Shown piece by piece: positions 51,955 through 61,524 of a DNA stretch of 64,000 bases. This DNA is from Mangrovibrevibacter kandeliae (GTDB taxonomy: Bacteria > Pseudomonadota > Alphaproteobacteria > Rhizobiales > Rhizobiaceae). The notes under the pieces were generated by a model that worked only from the letters and a program-made list of their open reading frames with translations, made no database searches and had not been told where the DNA came from. Position 1 is the first letter of the stretch; the number at the start of each line of letters is the position of its first letter. The DNA lies in contig NZ_JANIFJ010000001.1 in NCBI RefSeq assembly GCF_024519155.1, forward strand, positions 434,001 through 498,000. The letters are read 5' to 3'. Position numbers and translations under genes: made by a program.

Positions 51955-53274
51955 ATGTCCGCTGGTCACTCCTCCTATGTCCCGTCGCAGGGCCCCATGC
52001 GCTGGCTCGACGCGCGCCTGCCGCTGCCGCGTCTCCTCTACGATTCCTTCGTCGCCTTCCCGGTGCCGCGCAACCTGAATTACGCCTACACCTTCGGCGG
52101 CATTCTCGCGCTGATGCTGGCGGTGCAGATCATCTCCGGCGTCGTGCTCGCGATGCACTATGCCGCCAACGCCTCGCTCGCGTTCAACTCGGTCGAGTCG
52201 ATCATGCGCGACGTGAACTGGGGCTGGCTGCTGCGCTACATGCACGCCAACGGCGCCTCGTTCTTCTTCATCGCCGTCTACCTGCACATGTTCCGCAACT
52301 TCTACTACGGCTCCTACAAGGCGCCGCGCGAAGTGCTGTACATCCTCGGCGTGGTGATCTTCCTCCTGATGATGGCGACCGCCTTCATGGGCTACGTCCT
52401 GCCCTGGGGCCAGATGTCGTTCTGGGGTGCGACGGTGATCACCGGCTTCTTCACCGCCTTCCCCTTTATCGGCGACCCGATCCAGCAGCTGCTGCTCGGC
52501 GGCTTCGCGGTGGACAACGCGACGCTGAACCGCTTCTTCGCGCTGCACTACCTGCTGCCCTTCATGATCGCCGGCGTCGTGATCCTGCACATCTGGGCGC
52601 TGCACGTCACCGGCCAGACCAACCCGACGGGCGTCGAGATCAAGTCGGACAGGGACACCGTGCCCTTCACCCCACATGCGACGGTCAAGGACGGCCTGGC
52701 GATGGTCGTGTTCCTGCTCGTCTTCGCCTACTTCATCTTCTACATGCCGAATTTCCTCGGCCACGCGGACAACTACGTCCCGGCGAACGCGCTGAAGACG
52801 CCCGCGCACATCGTGCCGGAATGGTACTTCCTGCCGTTCTACGCGATGCTGCGCGCCATCACCTTCAACATCGGCCCGATCGACTCCAAGCTCGGCGGCG
52901 TCCTGGTGATGTTCGGCTCGATCATCGTGCTGTTCTTCCTGCCGTGGCTCGACACCTCGCGGGTGCGCTCGACCGCCTTCCGTCCGATCTACAAGATCTT
53001 CTTCTGGATCATGATCGTCGACGTCATCATCCTCGGCTGGCTCGGATCGCGCCCGGCGGAGGGCATCTATCCGACGCTCGCGCTGATCGGCACGATCTAC
53101 TACTTCGCGCACTGGCTGATCATCCTGCCGGTGGTCGGGCTGATCGAGACGCCGCGCCGCCTGCCGGCCTCGATCTCCGAGGCGGTTCTCGGTCCCGATC
53201 TCGGGGTCGGAACCGGAACCGGCAAGGGCGCCCCGCCGGCGCGCGCCGGTGCCGCGCCGCACAACGTGGCCTGA
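51955..53274 (+). CDS. petB: Cytochrome b subunit of the bc1 complex
   Basis: This is the membrane core of complex III, 439 residues with eight helices. Heme ligands lie in helices B and D ([13 protein letters not shown] and [13 protein letters not shown] regions), and the quinol-site motif [13 protein letters not shown] is present. The C-terminus ends in an alanine-rich tail. It follows petA by 22 bases. Confidence 0.95.
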   Translation: MSAGHSSYVPSQGPMRWLDARLPLPRLLYDSFVAFPVPRNLNYAYTFGGILALMLAVQIISGVVLAMHYAANASLAFNSVESIMRDVNWGWLLRYMHANGASFFFIAVYLHMFRNFYYGSYKAPREVLYILGVVIFLLMMATAFMGYVLPWGQMSFWGATVITGFFTAFPFIGDPIQQLLLGGFAVDNATLNRFFALHYLLPFMIAGVVILHIWALHVTGQTNPTGVEIKSDRDTVPFTPHATVKDGLAMVVFLLVFAYFIFYMPNFLGHADNYVPANALKTPAHIVPEWYFLPFYAMLRAITFNIGPIDSKLGGVLVMFGSIIVLFFLPWLDTSRVRSTAFRPIYKIFFWIMIVDVIILGWLGSRPAEGIYPTLALIGTIYYFAHWLIILPVVGLIETPRRLPASISEAVLGPDLGVGTGTGKGAPPARAGAAPHNVA

Positions 53275-53296
53275 CGCGAGTTCGAGGGGGACCATC

Positions 53297-54253
53297 ATGA
53301 ACCGACTTTTCGCAGCCCTCCTCGCGGCAGGCGTGGTGCTTGCGCCGGCGGCCTTCGCGCAGCAGGACAATGTCACCCCGGCGCCGTCGCCGGACGCGGC
53401 GACGACGACCCCGAGCGGCGAGGCCGGCCCGGCTGGCGGCGAGGCGGCCGATCATGGCGCCGGCGACGCCGCGGCGAGCGGTGAGCACGGCACGGTGCAC
53501 TATCCGCTGAAGCATCCGCCGGAACTCTCCTGGACCTTTGCAGGACCCTTCGGCCACTGGGACATCGCCCAGCTGCAGCGCGGCTACAAGGTCTACAAGG
53601 AGGTCTGCTCGAGCTGCCATTCGATGGATCTCGTCGCCTTCCGCAACCTGTCTGCGCTCGGCTACGAAGAAGGGCAGATCAAGGCGATCGCCGCCGAATA
53701 CACGGTGCAGGACGGACCGAACGGCGACGGCGACATGTTCGATCGACCGGCGATCGGCTCCGACCACTTCCCGCATCCGTTCCCGAACCCGGAAGCGGCC
53801 GCGGCCGCCAACAACGGTGCCGCGCCGCCGGATCTTTCGCTCATCGCGAAAGCACGGGAGGTCGAGCGCGGCTTCCCGACCTTCCTGTTCGACATCTTCA
53901 CCCAGTACAACGAAGGCGGCCCGGACTACGTGCACGCCCTCCTGACGGGCTATGGCCAGGATGCCCCGGCCGGGATCACGATCCAGCCGGGCACCCACTA
54001 CAACCCGTACTTCATCTCCGGGCCGGCGCTGGCTATGCCGCCGCCGCTGTCGGACGGACAGGTGACCTACGACGACGGCTCGCCGGAGACGACCGACCAA
54101 TATGCGCGGGACGTCGGCGCCTTCCTGATGTGGGCCGCCGAGCCGCATCTCGTCGAGCGCAAGGCGACCGGCTTCGTGGTGATCATCTTCCTCCTGGTCT
54201 TCGCCGGGCTGGTCTACACGGTGAAGAAGCGGGTCTGGGCCGGCGCGCATTGA
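53297..54253 (+). CDS. petC: Cytochrome c1 subunit of the bc1 complex
   Basis: A 318-residue membrane-anchored c-type cytochrome. The signal peptide (MNRLFAALLAAGVVLAPAAFA) is followed by a long Ala/Pro/Gly-rich spacer of about 60 residues, the heme motif CSSCH near residue 103, the axial Met region and a C-terminal anchor (VVIIFLLVFAGLVYTVKK). ATG 53297 follows petB by 22 bases. A strong terminator follows. Confidence 0.94.
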   Translation: MNRLFAALLAAGVVLAPAAFAQQDNVTPAPSPDAATTTPSGEAGPAGGEAADHGAGDAAASGEHGTVHYPLKHPPELSWTFAGPFGHWDIAQLQRGYKVYKEVCSSCHSMDLVAFRNLSALGYEEGQIKAIAAEYTVQDGPNGDGDMFDRPAIGSDHFPHPFPNPEAAAAANNGAAPPDLSLIAKAREVERGFPTFLFDIFTQYNEGGPDYVHALLTGYGQDAPAGITIQPGTHYNPYFISGPALAMPPPLSDGQVTYDDGSPETTDQYARDVGAFLMWAAEPHLVERKATGFVVIIFLLVFAGLVYTVKKRVWAGAH

Positions 54254-54277
54254 GCCTCCCTGCAGCGTGAACGAGAA

Positions 54278-54299
54278 GGGGCCTGGACGGCCCCTTTTT
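54278..54299 (+). terminator. Intrinsic terminator of petABC
   Basis: GGGGCC (54278-54283) and GGCCCC (54289-54294) form a six-pair stem with a five-base loop, followed by five Ts (54295-54299). It ends the operon 25 bases after petC and just before apt. Confidence 0.9.
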
Positions 54300-54319
54300 C
54301 TTTGAGTTGAGTACAGCCC

Positions 54320-54862
54320 ATGACCCAGACCGCCTTCGACTTCGCGTCGATCATCCGGACGATCGCCGACTACCCGCTGCCTGGGATCCAGTTCCGCGAC
54401 ATCACCACGCTGCTCGCGGATCCGGATGCCTTCCGGACGGCGGTGGATCTCCTGGTGCAGCCCTACAAGGGCGAGACGGTCGAGAAGATCGCCGGGATCG
54501 AGGCGCGAGGCTTCATTCTCGGGGGCGCGATGGCGCACCAGCTCGCCGCTGGCTTCGTGCCGATCCGCAAGCGCGGCAAGCTGCCGCACGAAACCGTACG
54601 CGTCGCCTATTCGCTGGAATACGGCATCGACGAGATGGAGATGCACAAGGACGCGGTGCGACCCGGCGAGCGGGTGGTGCTGACCGACGATCTGATTGCG
54701 ACGGGCGGCACGGCCGAGGCGGCGGTGAAGCTCCTGCGCGAGCTCGGCGCCGACATCGTGGCGGCCTGTTTCGTGATCGACCTGCCGGAACTCGGCGGTC
54801 GCAAGCGGCTGGAGGCGATGGGCGTGACGGTCCGAACGCTGGTGGAATTCGCCGGACATTGA
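54320..54862 (+). CDS. apt: Adenine phosphoribosyltransferase
   Basis: Apt salvages adenine to AMP with PRPP. The 180-residue length is standard, the PRPP-binding motif [17 protein letters not shown] is intact and [20 protein letters not shown] is typical. It follows the petABC terminator by about 20 bases, so it needs its own promoter or readthrough. A downstream adjacency to petABC is common in alphaproteobacteria. Confidence 0.95.
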   Translation: MTQTAFDFASIIRTIADYPLPGIQFRDITTLLADPDAFRTAVDLLVQPYKGETVEKIAGIEARGFILGGAMAHQLAAGFVPIRKRGKLPHETVRVAYSLEYGIDEMEMHKDAVRPGERVVLTDDLIATGGTAEAAVKLLRELGADIVAACFVIDLPELGGRKRLEAMGVTVRTLVEFAGH

Positions 54863-54944
54863 CGGGGCCCGACAGCCTTCTACCTCGGCCTTAGCAACCG
54901 GCCGCGGACAGTCCGGGCCGCTTGAACGCCGAGAGGAGCCTGTC

Positions 54945-55814
54945 ATGAGCCGCCGCGCACCCGTTGCCGTCACACTTGCCGCCGCTGCCCTGCTGTCGCC
55001 GCTGACTGCCGTCGCGCAGGATGCGGCCGCCCCCTCGACCGAGGCGAAGCCGAACGATCTTCTGAACGCGGCGCTGTGGATGCAGGAATCGGTCGAGTAC
55101 AAGGCGAACGCCGTCGGGATCTTCGCTTTCGCCAAAGCAAGGCTGGACGCCGCTCTGACGGACAAAGGCGCGAGCGCCCTCGACCAGAGCGACGCCGGGG
55201 ACAAGCCGCCCGCGATCATCATCGATCTCGACGAAACGGCGATCGACAACTCGGCTTACGAGTCCGGGCTCGTCACCACCAATGCCGACTACAGCTCCAA
55301 GACCTGGGCGGAGTGGGTCGATGCCAAGCAGGCGAAGGCGGTGCCTGGCGTTCTCGATTACCTCGGTTATGCCGACGGCAAGGGCGTGAAGATCTTCTAT
55401 GTCAGCAACCGCACGGCGGACCAGGAAGAGGCGACGCGGGCCAACATGCAGGCGCTCGGCTTTCCGATGGGCGGCAACGTCGACACCTTCCTGATGAACA
55501 AGGAGAAGGACGGCTGGGGCTCCGACAAGGAGGCACGCCGACAGTTCGTGGCGAACGAGTACCGCGTCGTCGCGATGGTCGGCGACAACTACGGCGACTT
55601 CACCAAGGCCGCCGGCGGCACGGCGCCGGAGCGGATGGCGGCCTTCGAGAAGGACCAGGCGCACTTCACGACGGACTGGTTCATGTTGGCCAACCCGACC
55701 TACGGCTCATGGGAGTCGACCGCCTTCGGCAACGACTACAAGCTGTCGGCGGACCAGAAGCGCGCGATGAAGCAGGACGCGCTGGAGCCGTGGACGCCGA
55801 AGGCGGCGCAGTAA
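54945..55814 (+). CDS. HAD-type acid phosphatase (e(P4) family)
   Basis: A 289-residue secreted phosphatase of the 5'-nucleotidase lipoprotein e(P4) family. The HAD motif IIIDLDETAIDNSAYE is at about residues 90-105, with VSNRTADQE and VAMVGDNYGDF as later motifs. Unlike the named family it has a plain signal peptide cleaved at AVAQ-DAAA with no lipobox cysteine, so it is probably soluble periplasmic. It may release phosphate or nucleosides from nucleotides. Confidence 0.87.
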   Translation: MSRRAPVAVTLAAAALLSPLTAVAQDAAAPSTEAKPNDLLNAALWMQESVEYKANAVGIFAFAKARLDAALTDKGASALDQSDAGDKPPAIIIDLDETAIDNSAYESGLVTTNADYSSKTWAEWVDAKQAKAVPGVLDYLGYADGKGVKIFYVSNRTADQEEATRANMQALGFPMGGNVDTFLMNKEKDGWGSDKEARRQFVANEYRVVAMVGDNYGDFTKAAGGTAPERMAAFEKDQAHFTTDWFMLANPTYGSWESTAFGNDYKLSADQKRAMKQDALEPWTPKAAQ

Positions 55815-55837
55815 GTAACCGATCGAACGGTCATGCG

Positions 55838-55857
55838 GCCGGCCCACAGGGGCCGGC
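55838..55857. terminator. Convergent hairpin between phosphatase and MaoC genes
   Basis: GCCGGCCC (55838-55845) and GGGCCGGC (55850-55857) form an eight-pair stem with a four-base loop. No T-run follows, so termination strength is unsure. Confidence 0.4.
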
Positions 55858-55879
55858 ATTGCCTGGCCCAGAGGCGGCC

Positions 55880-56350
55880 TCAATCCACCGGCACGAAGAA
55901 CGAACCGTCGAGCTCGAAAACCGTGGTGCCGTCCTGGTTGACTCCCTCGCTGTGGGTCTCGGCGATGCCCCAGCCCGGCCGGCTGTTCGAGACCCGCTTG
56001 GCTGTCACGGTCTGCCGGAAGGTGACGGTATCGCCGGCGAAGACCGGCTTCAGCCACCGCAGATTGCGGATGCCGGGTGAGGGGCCGAAGTTCGGCTCCG
56101 GGTTGCCGGCCTCGACGTGGCGGCGGGCGAGTGCGGCGCGCAGCTCGGCATTCAGCCGCATGTAGACGGAGGCCGTGTGCCAGCCCGAGGCGCAGAGCCC
56201 GCCGAACAGCGAGCGCTCGGCGGCGGCTTCGTCGAGGTGGAAGGGCTGCGGGTCGAACTTCGCCGCGAAGCGCTTGATGTCCTCAGCGGTGAAGTGATGC
56301 GCGCCGAGCTCGAAGCGTTCGCCGACCACGACGAGATTCCAGAAGCTCAT
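55880..56350 (-). CDS. MaoC-like hydratase (distal of pair)
   Basis: A 156-residue hot-dog-fold protein with the MaoC/(R)-enoyl-CoA hydratase pattern FAAKFDPQPFHLDEAAAER and FGGLCASGWHTAS. These are usually hydratases in fatty-acid or polyhydroxyalkanoate metabolism. It overlaps the upstream paralogue by four bases, so the two probably act as one two-subunit enzyme. The substrate is unknown. Confidence 0.85.
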   Translation of the reverse strand: MSFWNLVVVGERFELGAHHFTAEDIKRFAAKFDPQPFHLDEAAAERSLFGGLCASGWHTASVYMRLNAELRAALARRHVEAGNPEPNFGPSPGIRNLRWLKPVFAGDTVTFRQTVTAKRVSNSRPGWGIAETHSEGVNQDGTTVFELDGSFFVPVD

Positions 56351-56814
56351 TCCGCCGCTCCCTCCCGGGTCAGCATCATGACCGTATACTCCGCCTCGAG
56401 CACGGGTCCACTGGCGGTCGACAGCGCGTTGCGCAGCTTGACGATGCCGAGCCCCGGCCGGCTCGCGGAACGCCGCGCGTCCAGGACAGTCGCGGTGCCC
56501 GACAGCGTGTCCCCGGGGCGGACCGGCCGCAGCCAGCGAACGAAGTCGACCCCCGGCGAGCCCTGCGAGGTCGAGCCGAGGATGAAAGCGTCGCACATCA
56601 TCCGCATCATCATCGCACAGGTGTGCCAGCCGGAGGCCGCAAGTCCGCCGAGGAGGCTGGCCTTGGCGGCCTCCTCGTCGAGATGGAAAGGCTGCGGGTC
56701 GAACTCGCTCGCGAATGCGACGATCTCGTCGCGCGTCACCGGGTAGGGGCCCAGCGGGAAGCTGGCGCCTGGCGGGAAGTCCTCGAAGCTGCGGACGGCG
56801 GGTTGAACGGCCAT
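56347..56814 (-). CDS. MaoC-like hydratase (proximal of pair)
   Basis: A 155-residue paralogue of the following gene, with FASEFDPQPFHLDEEAAKAS and LGGLAASGWHTCAMMMR. The duplicated motif pattern in two adjacent coupled genes is typical of split MaoC hydratases that pair as pseudo-heterodimers. It lies 14 bases downstream of ychF in the same direction. Confidence 0.85.
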   Translation of the reverse strand: MAVQPAVRSFEDFPPGASFPLGPYPVTRDEIVAFASEFDPQPFHLDEEAAKASLLGGLAASGWHTCAMMMRMMCDAFILGSTSQGSPGVDFVRWLRPVRPGDTLSGTATVLDARRSASRPGLGIVKLRNALSTASGPVLEAEYTVMMLTREGAAE

Positions 56815-56828
56815 GCGACGCGCGCCGC

Positions 56829-57932
56829 CTATACGTTGAACTTGAACATCATCACGTCGCCGTCGGCGACGACGTATTCCTTACCCTCGTCGCGCGCCTT
56901 GCCGGCCTCCTTGGCCGCCACCTCGCCGCCGAGGCTGACGAAGTCCTGGTAGCCGATGGTCTGGGCGCGGATGAAGCCCTTCTCGAAGTCGGTGTGGATG
57001 ACGCCGGCCGCCTGTGGCGCCTTCGAGCCCGCCTTGACGGTCCAGGCGCGGGCCTCCTTCGGGCCGGCGGTGAAGTAGGTGATGAGGTCGAGAAGCTGGT
57101 AGCCGGCGCGGATCAGCCGGTCGAGGCCGGGCTCGGTGAGGCCCATCGCCTCCAGGTAATCGCCGACCTCCTCCTCCGGCAACTGCGCGATCTCTGCCTC
57201 GATCGCGGCAGAAATGACGACGCTGGCCGCGCCCTGGTTCTTCGCCATCGCCTCCACCGCCTCGGAGTAGGCGTTGCCGGTGGCGGCATCTGCCTCCTCG
57301 ACGTTGCAGACATAGAGGACGGGCTTGGAGGTGAGGAGATTGAGGCCGCGCAGGATCGCGCGCTCCTCCGGGTCGTAGTCCTTGAGGAGGACGCGGACGG
57401 GCTCGCCGTTCTGCAGCTTGCCCAGCGCCGCCTCCATCACCGGCAGCACGGCCATCGCCTCCTTGTCCTTGCCGGTCGCCTTCTTGCGGGTGGCGGTGAC
57501 GCGGCGCTCAAGGCTCTCGAGGTCGGACAGCATCAGCTCCGTCTCGACCGTCTCGGCGTCGGCGACCGGGTCGATGCGGCCCTCGACATGGGTGATGTCG
57601 TCGTTCTCGAAGCAGCGCAGCACGTGGACGATCGCATCGACCTCACGGATGTTGGCGAGGAACTGGTTGCCGAGCCCTTCGCCCTTCGAGGCGCCGCGCA
57701 CCAGGCCGGCGATGTCGACGAAGGTGATGCGGGTCGGCACGACCTGCGCCGACTTGGCGATCCGGGCGATGTCCTTCAGCCGGGGATCGGGCACCGCGAC
57801 GTCGCCGGTGTTCGGCTCGATCGTGCAGAAGGGATAGTTCGCCGCCTGCGCCGCCGCCGTCTTGGTGAGGGCGTTGAAGAGGGTGGACTTGCCGACGTTC
57901 GGCAGGCCGACGATGCCGCAGCGAAAACCCAT
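56829..57932 (-). CDS. ychF: Obg-family ATPase YchF
   Basis: A 367-residue P-loop ATPase of the OLA1/YchF group, which binds ATP rather than GTP and associates with ribosomes in redox stress. G1 [26 protein letters not shown] and the C-terminal TGS domain end ([15 protein letters not shown]) are standard. It follows pth by about 95 bases on the minus strand, as in many alphaproteobacteria. Confidence 0.95.
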   Translation of the reverse strand: MGFRCGIVGLPNVGKSTLFNALTKTAAAQAANYPFCTIEPNTGDVAVPDPRLKDIARIAKSAQVVPTRITFVDIAGLVRGASKGEGLGNQFLANIREVDAIVHVLRCFENDDITHVEGRIDPVADAETVETELMLSDLESLERRVTATRKKATGKDKEAMAVLPVMEAALGKLQNGEPVRVLLKDYDPEERAILRGLNLLTSKPVLYVCNVEEADAATGNAYSEAVEAMAKNQGAASVVISAAIEAEIAQLPEEEVGDYLEAMGLTEPGLDRLIRAGYQLLDLITYFTAGPKEARAWTVKAGSKAPQAAGVIHTDFEKGFIRAQTIGYQDFVSLGGEVAAKEAGKARDEGKEYVVADGDVMMFKFNV

Positions 57933-58028
57933 GACTGTCCTTTGGAATTCGAGGCGCGAGCGATCACGCCGATCAGAGCCGGTATGTGACGTTTCGAGGG
58001 CGGAGGGTCAACAGCCGTGCCGTTCGCC

Positions 58029-58781
58029 CTACTCCTTGCCGAACAGCTTCTTCAGCATGTCGGCCATCGGGCCCTTTTCGGGGATCTTCACCTGCGGGAC
58101 GCCCGAACGGGCCTGGCGGATGTGGCTCTGGCCCTTTGTCGCGCCGCCGCCCGGGGCACCCGCGCGCATGGCTGCGCCGCCGGCCGAGCCTTTGGCCGAA
58201 CTCGGCTCCTCGGAGCCGGTCGTCGCGAGCGTGACGCGGTTGAGGAACTGCGCGTCCTCGCCCTTCACCACCAGTTCGAACTGCCCCGCGACCGCCTCGA
58301 GAAGGTCGTCGAGCCAGGGCCGGTCGACCTTGGCGAAGTCGCCGAGCACGTGCGGATTGACGGCTTCCTTGGTGCCGGGATGGCCGATGCCGAGGCGCAG
58401 GCGCCGATAGTCGCGTCCGAGATGCGCGTCGATGGACTTCAGGCCGTTGTGGCCGCCATGACCGCCGCCGGTCTTGATCCGGACCTTGCCGGGCGGCAGG
58501 TCGAGCTCGTCGTGGACGACGACGACGTCCTTCGGCTCGAGCTTGAAGAAGCGGACGGCCTCGCCGACAGACTCGCCGGAGACGTTCATGAAGGTCAGCG
58601 GCTTCAGCAGCAGGACCTTCTCGCCACCGATCTGGCCTTCGGCGATCTCGCCCTTGAACTTGCGCGCCCACGGCGAGAAGCCGTGGCGGCGGGCGATCGC
58701 ATCGACCGCCATGAAGCCGATATTGTGCCGGTTGCCAGCATACTGGGGGCCGGGATTGCCCAATCCTGCGACGATGAGCAT
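58029..58781 (-). CDS. pth: Peptidyl-tRNA hydrolase
   Basis: Pth frees tRNA from peptidyl-tRNAs that drop off the ribosome. The active-site histidine is in [16 protein letters not shown] (about residue 20), with the strand [17 protein letters not shown] and [10 protein letters not shown]. At 250 residues it is longer than the usual ~195 because of a Gly/Ala-rich low-complexity C-terminal tail (residues about 195-250), typical of rhizobial Pth. It follows rplY by 39 bases. Confidence 0.94.
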   Translation of the reverse strand: MLIVAGLGNPGPQYAGNRHNIGFMAVDAIARRHGFSPWARKFKGEIAEGQIGGEKVLLLKPLTFMNVSGESVGEAVRFFKLEPKDVVVVHDELDLPPGKVRIKTGGGHGGHNGLKSIDAHLGRDYRRLRLGIGHPGTKEAVNPHVLGDFAKVDRPWLDDLLEAVAGQFELVVKGEDAQFLNRVTLATTGSEEPSSAKGSAGGAAMRAGAPGGGATKGQSHIRQARSGVPQVKIPEKGPMADMLKKLFGKE

Positions 58782-58820
58782 GTCCCGGCCTCCGGTGTCG
58801 TTGCGTGCGCCGATGGCGAC

Positions 58821-59447
58821 TTACGCTTCGGTCTCGCCCTCGTCGCCGGCCTCGTCGCTCTCGGAGGCTTCGGACATGCCCGCCGCCGTGCCGGCGATGG
58901 TGGCGATGGTGAAGTCGCGGTCGGTGATCGCAAAGCTCACGCCGGCCGGCAGCTTGACCGCCGACGCGTGGATCGAGTCACCGATGTCGGTGTCGGTGAG
59001 GTCGACCGTGATGAACTCGGGGATCGCGGTCGCCGGGCAATGCACCTCGACCTCGTGGCGCACGATGTTCAGCGTGCCGCCGCGCTTGAGGCCCGGGGAG
59101 GCATCCTGCTTCTCGAAGTGCACCGGCACCTCGACCGACACCGAGGTGCCTTCGCCGACGCGCAGGAAATCGACATGGATGAGGAAGTCGCGGACCGGGT
59201 CGAGCTGATAATCCTTCGGCAGGACCTTGATGGTCTCACCGGCGAGCTCGATCTCGGCGACGTTCGTCATGAACCCGCCGGCGTGCAGACGCAGGAAGGT
59301 TTCCTTGTAGGGGATGGCGATCGAGAGCGGCGGCTGCTTGCCGCCGTAGATCACCGCAGGGATCATGCCGTTGCGGCGGAGATGTCTGGCGGCCCCCTTG
59401 CCGACCGTCTCGCGCGCCTCGGCCTTGACCGTGAAGGTCTGAGACAT
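58821..59447 (-). CDS. rplY: 50S ribosomal protein L25/Ctc
   Basis: A 208-residue long-form L25 (TL5/Ctc) protein that binds 5S rRNA. The N-terminal L25 domain ([20 protein letters not shown]) is followed by the beta-rich Ctc domain and an acidic tail ([14 protein letters not shown]). It precedes pth in one transcript after a terminator. Confidence 0.93.
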   Translation of the reverse strand: MSQTFTVKAEARETVGKGAARHLRRNGMIPAVIYGGKQPPLSIAIPYKETFLRLHAGGFMTNVAEIELAGETIKVLPKDYQLDPVRDFLIHVDFLRVGEGTSVSVEVPVHFEKQDASPGLKRGGTLNIVRHEVEVHCPATAIPEFITVDLTDTDIGDSIHASAVKLPAGVSFAITDRDFTIATIAGTAAGMSEASESDEAGDEGETEA

Positions 59448-59510
59448 GGCTGTCGTCCTTTATCGTAACGGAGAGTCGCAGCCGGGGCCGAAGTGGTCCG
59501 GAAACGACGA

Positions 59511-59530
59511 AAAGCGGCCTCGGCCGCTTT
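59511..59530 (-). terminator. Intrinsic terminator upstream of rplY
   Basis: AAAGCGGC (59511-59518) and GCCGCTTT (59523-59530) form an eight-pair hairpin with loop CTCG. On the minus strand it is followed by a short U-run, so it ends the esterase transcript and separates it from rplY-pth. Confidence 0.7.
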
Positions 59531-59631
59531 CCTCCGCGTTGCCTCCAAGGGTGTCTACGCGGATCGCGGGCTTATAGCGGCAGCGGAAGGGGAGGGCAAG
59601 CGCGACGGGCGCACCCGGATCGCCGCGGGAG

Positions 59632-60570
59632 TCAGCGCGGCGGCAGCGCGAGAACAAAGTCGGCGATGGCCTCGCTCGCGTCGATCTGCCGGCTGGTGCG
59701 GCGCAGGAAGCGGGTGGCGCGGCGCCGGTCGCCGGGCCAGGCATGGCCGCCGCCTTCCACCTTCAGCACCGTCACGCCGCCCCCAGGCGGGCAGCCGGTA
59801 TAGGACGTGCGGACGACGTGGGTGATGTCCCCCGGAGCGACGGGCGGCAGCGGCTCGTCCGCGGCGGGCTCGCCGCAGCCATTGTGCCGTGCCCAGAAGG
59901 CGGCGCTGTCATCCACCGGCAGCACGGTCCCACCGACGCCACGCCCGCCGAGCTGGCGCACCGCGCCGCCGTCGTACGGCATGATGCGATCGGCGGTGCC
60001 GTCGATCTGCAGCACGGCGACCGGCTGCGGCGGGCGGCAACCGGCTTCGATGTCGGCCGGCAGGGTGCCGGCGACGGCCGCAATGGCGAAGATGCGCTCC
60101 GAGAGCTGGCAGGCGAGACGGTGTGCGAAGAGCGCGCCGTTGGAGAGGCCTGCGGCGTAGATTCGAGCCGCGTCGACGGGCTCGGTCGTCTCGATCCGGT
60201 CGAGCAGCGCGGACACGAAGCCGACGTCGTCCTGCGGGTGGGGGATCGTCGTGCGGCCATCGTTCCAGCCGCGATCGATGCCGTCGGGATAGAGGACGAT
60301 GAAGCCGCGCCGGTCGGCGATCTCGTCGAAGCCGCTCAGCCGCTGCATCCGCTCGCCGGTGCCGCCCCGGCCGTGGAACACGAGGAGCACCGGGAACCCC
60401 GCCTTCGGTGGCGGTCGATCCGGAACGTGCAGGCGGTAGGAGCGCTGGATGCCGGCAATGGTCAGCGTCGCCGTCGCGTCCGCCGAGGCGGGAGCGGCGC
60501 AGAGCGCGCCTGCCACGAGCGCCGCGCAGGCGAACACGATGGAACGGATGCGATCGGCGGAGAACAACAT
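59632..60570 (-). CDS. PHB-depolymerase-like secreted esterase
   Basis: A 312-residue alpha/beta-hydrolase of the LpqC/Esterase_phb family. A signal peptide (about residues 1-30) precedes the barrel; the nucleophile elbow is GLSNGALF, with HGRGGTGE as the oxyanion part and a catalytic histidine in GGGHAWPG. Members hydrolyse polyhydroxyalkanoates or feruloyl-type esters; specificity is not known. ATG 60570 is used because it gives the signal peptide. Confidence 0.85.
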   Translation of the reverse strand: MLFSADRIRSIVFACAALVAGALCAAPASADATATLTIAGIQRSYRLHVPDRPPPKAGFPVLLVFHGRGGTGERMQRLSGFDEIADRRGFIVLYPDGIDRGWNDGRTTIPHPQDDVGFVSALLDRIETTEPVDAARIYAAGLSNGALFAHRLACQLSERIFAIAAVAGTLPADIEAGCRPPQPVAVLQIDGTADRIMPYDGGAVRQLGGRGVGGTVLPVDDSAAFWARHNGCGEPAADEPLPPVAPGDITHVVRTSYTGCPPGGGVTVLKVEGGGHAWPGDRRRATRFLRRTSRQIDASEAIADFVLALPPR

Positions 60571-60706
60571 CGCCGTCGGGCTCCAAGCTGAAGGCGGATC
60601 GTCTCGGCTTGGTGATCGCCGAAAGCGGCGGCGCTGTGGCGCCGCCAAGCGATCGGCCCGGCAGCAGTTGCGGAGCGGTCGTCTCGACGTGCCGCGACCA
60701 GGGCAC

Positions 60707-61195
60707 TCAGGCCGCGTGGGCGCCTTCCCGCCGGTCCTGCACGGTCAACCAGACGGCGGAGACGAGGAAGTAGAAGGCGCCGAAGGCGGCGTAGGGCGCG
60801 ACGTCCGTCACGCCGGGCATGCCGGCTGTGGCGGCGCGCGCGACGAACAGGCAACCGGCGATGGCCGACTGCCCGCCGCTGAGGATCATGGCCCATTGCG
60901 CCCCGAAGCGCTTCCAGCGCCGTACGCCCGTGACGAGCTGGAACAGTCCGGACAGGGAGGCCCAGACGCCGAAGACGCCGAGGACGGCGTTCATGCTCCA
61001 GCCCAGAGCCACCGCGATCGCGACCGTGGTGACGATGCTGACGATGAGGTTCAGCCGCTGGCTGCCGTTGCGCGCGAGGCCGCCGCTCTGACGCGCGTCG
61101 AGGTAGTTGGCGACAGCGTCCCAGGCCGGGTAGGCGACAAGCAGTGCGGCGGCCACGGCGGGATCGGCATGGCCGACCGAAAAGGCCGCCGCCAC
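60707..61195 (-). CDS. Small membrane protein, 5' end disrupted
   Basis: A 162-residue polytopic membrane protein (about four helices: LIVSIVTTVAIAVALGW, FGVWASLSGLFQLV and others) of a DUF308-like type. The first canonical start in frame is GTG 61195, but the frame upstream continues in sense (residues like SWLKSYYFIRAAVSVAWV) to 61312 without a standard start. The well-placed ATG at 61286, with GGAG about seven bases upstream, is one base out of frame. The true start may have been lost to a one-base change near 61281-61286, or the gene may be a pseudogene. A TetR-type box lies just upstream. Confidence 0.55.
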   Translation of the reverse strand: MAAAFSVGHADPAVAAALLVAYPAWDAVANYLDARQSGGLARNGSQRLNLIVSIVTTVAIAVALGWSMNAVLGVFGVWASLSGLFQLVTGVRRWKRFGAQWAMILSGGQSAIAGCLFVARAATAGMPGVTDVAPYAAFGAFYFLVSAVWLTVQDRREGAHAA

Positions 61196-61308
61196 CCACG
61201 CGACGGAGACGGCGGCTCGGATGAAATAGTAGCTCTTGAGCCAGCTGCGGCCGGCGGATGATGGTTGAGCGAATGCGTCGGGACATCGGGATATCTCCAG
61301 GTAAGTAA

Positions 61309-61326
61309 CTACCTACTAGAAGGTAG
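61309..61326. promoter_or_regulatory. Inverted repeat, candidate TetR operator
   Basis: CTACCT (61309-61314) and AGGTAG (61321-61326) form an inverted repeat with a six-base spacer upstream of the small membrane gene. The half-sites are the same as those next to the tetR start at 62115, which supports a shared regulator. A further AGGTA half lies at 61299-61303. Confidence 0.6.
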
Positions 61327-61524
61327 AGAACGCAGCCGAAAGTGGGCATCGGCAATTCTTTTGACGCCTCGCTTCAACGTGAAGTGTCTGCCGTTCAGTT
61401 TCCGGAAGCCGTGATCCGGGCTACCCGCTGATCCGTCCGGGGCGACCGGCTGCCGCACGCTGGTGTTGTTTGGCGCGCGCCGGCTTCATTGCTGCCACTG
61501 CAGTGCCTGCGGGGCGCGTGGCGT

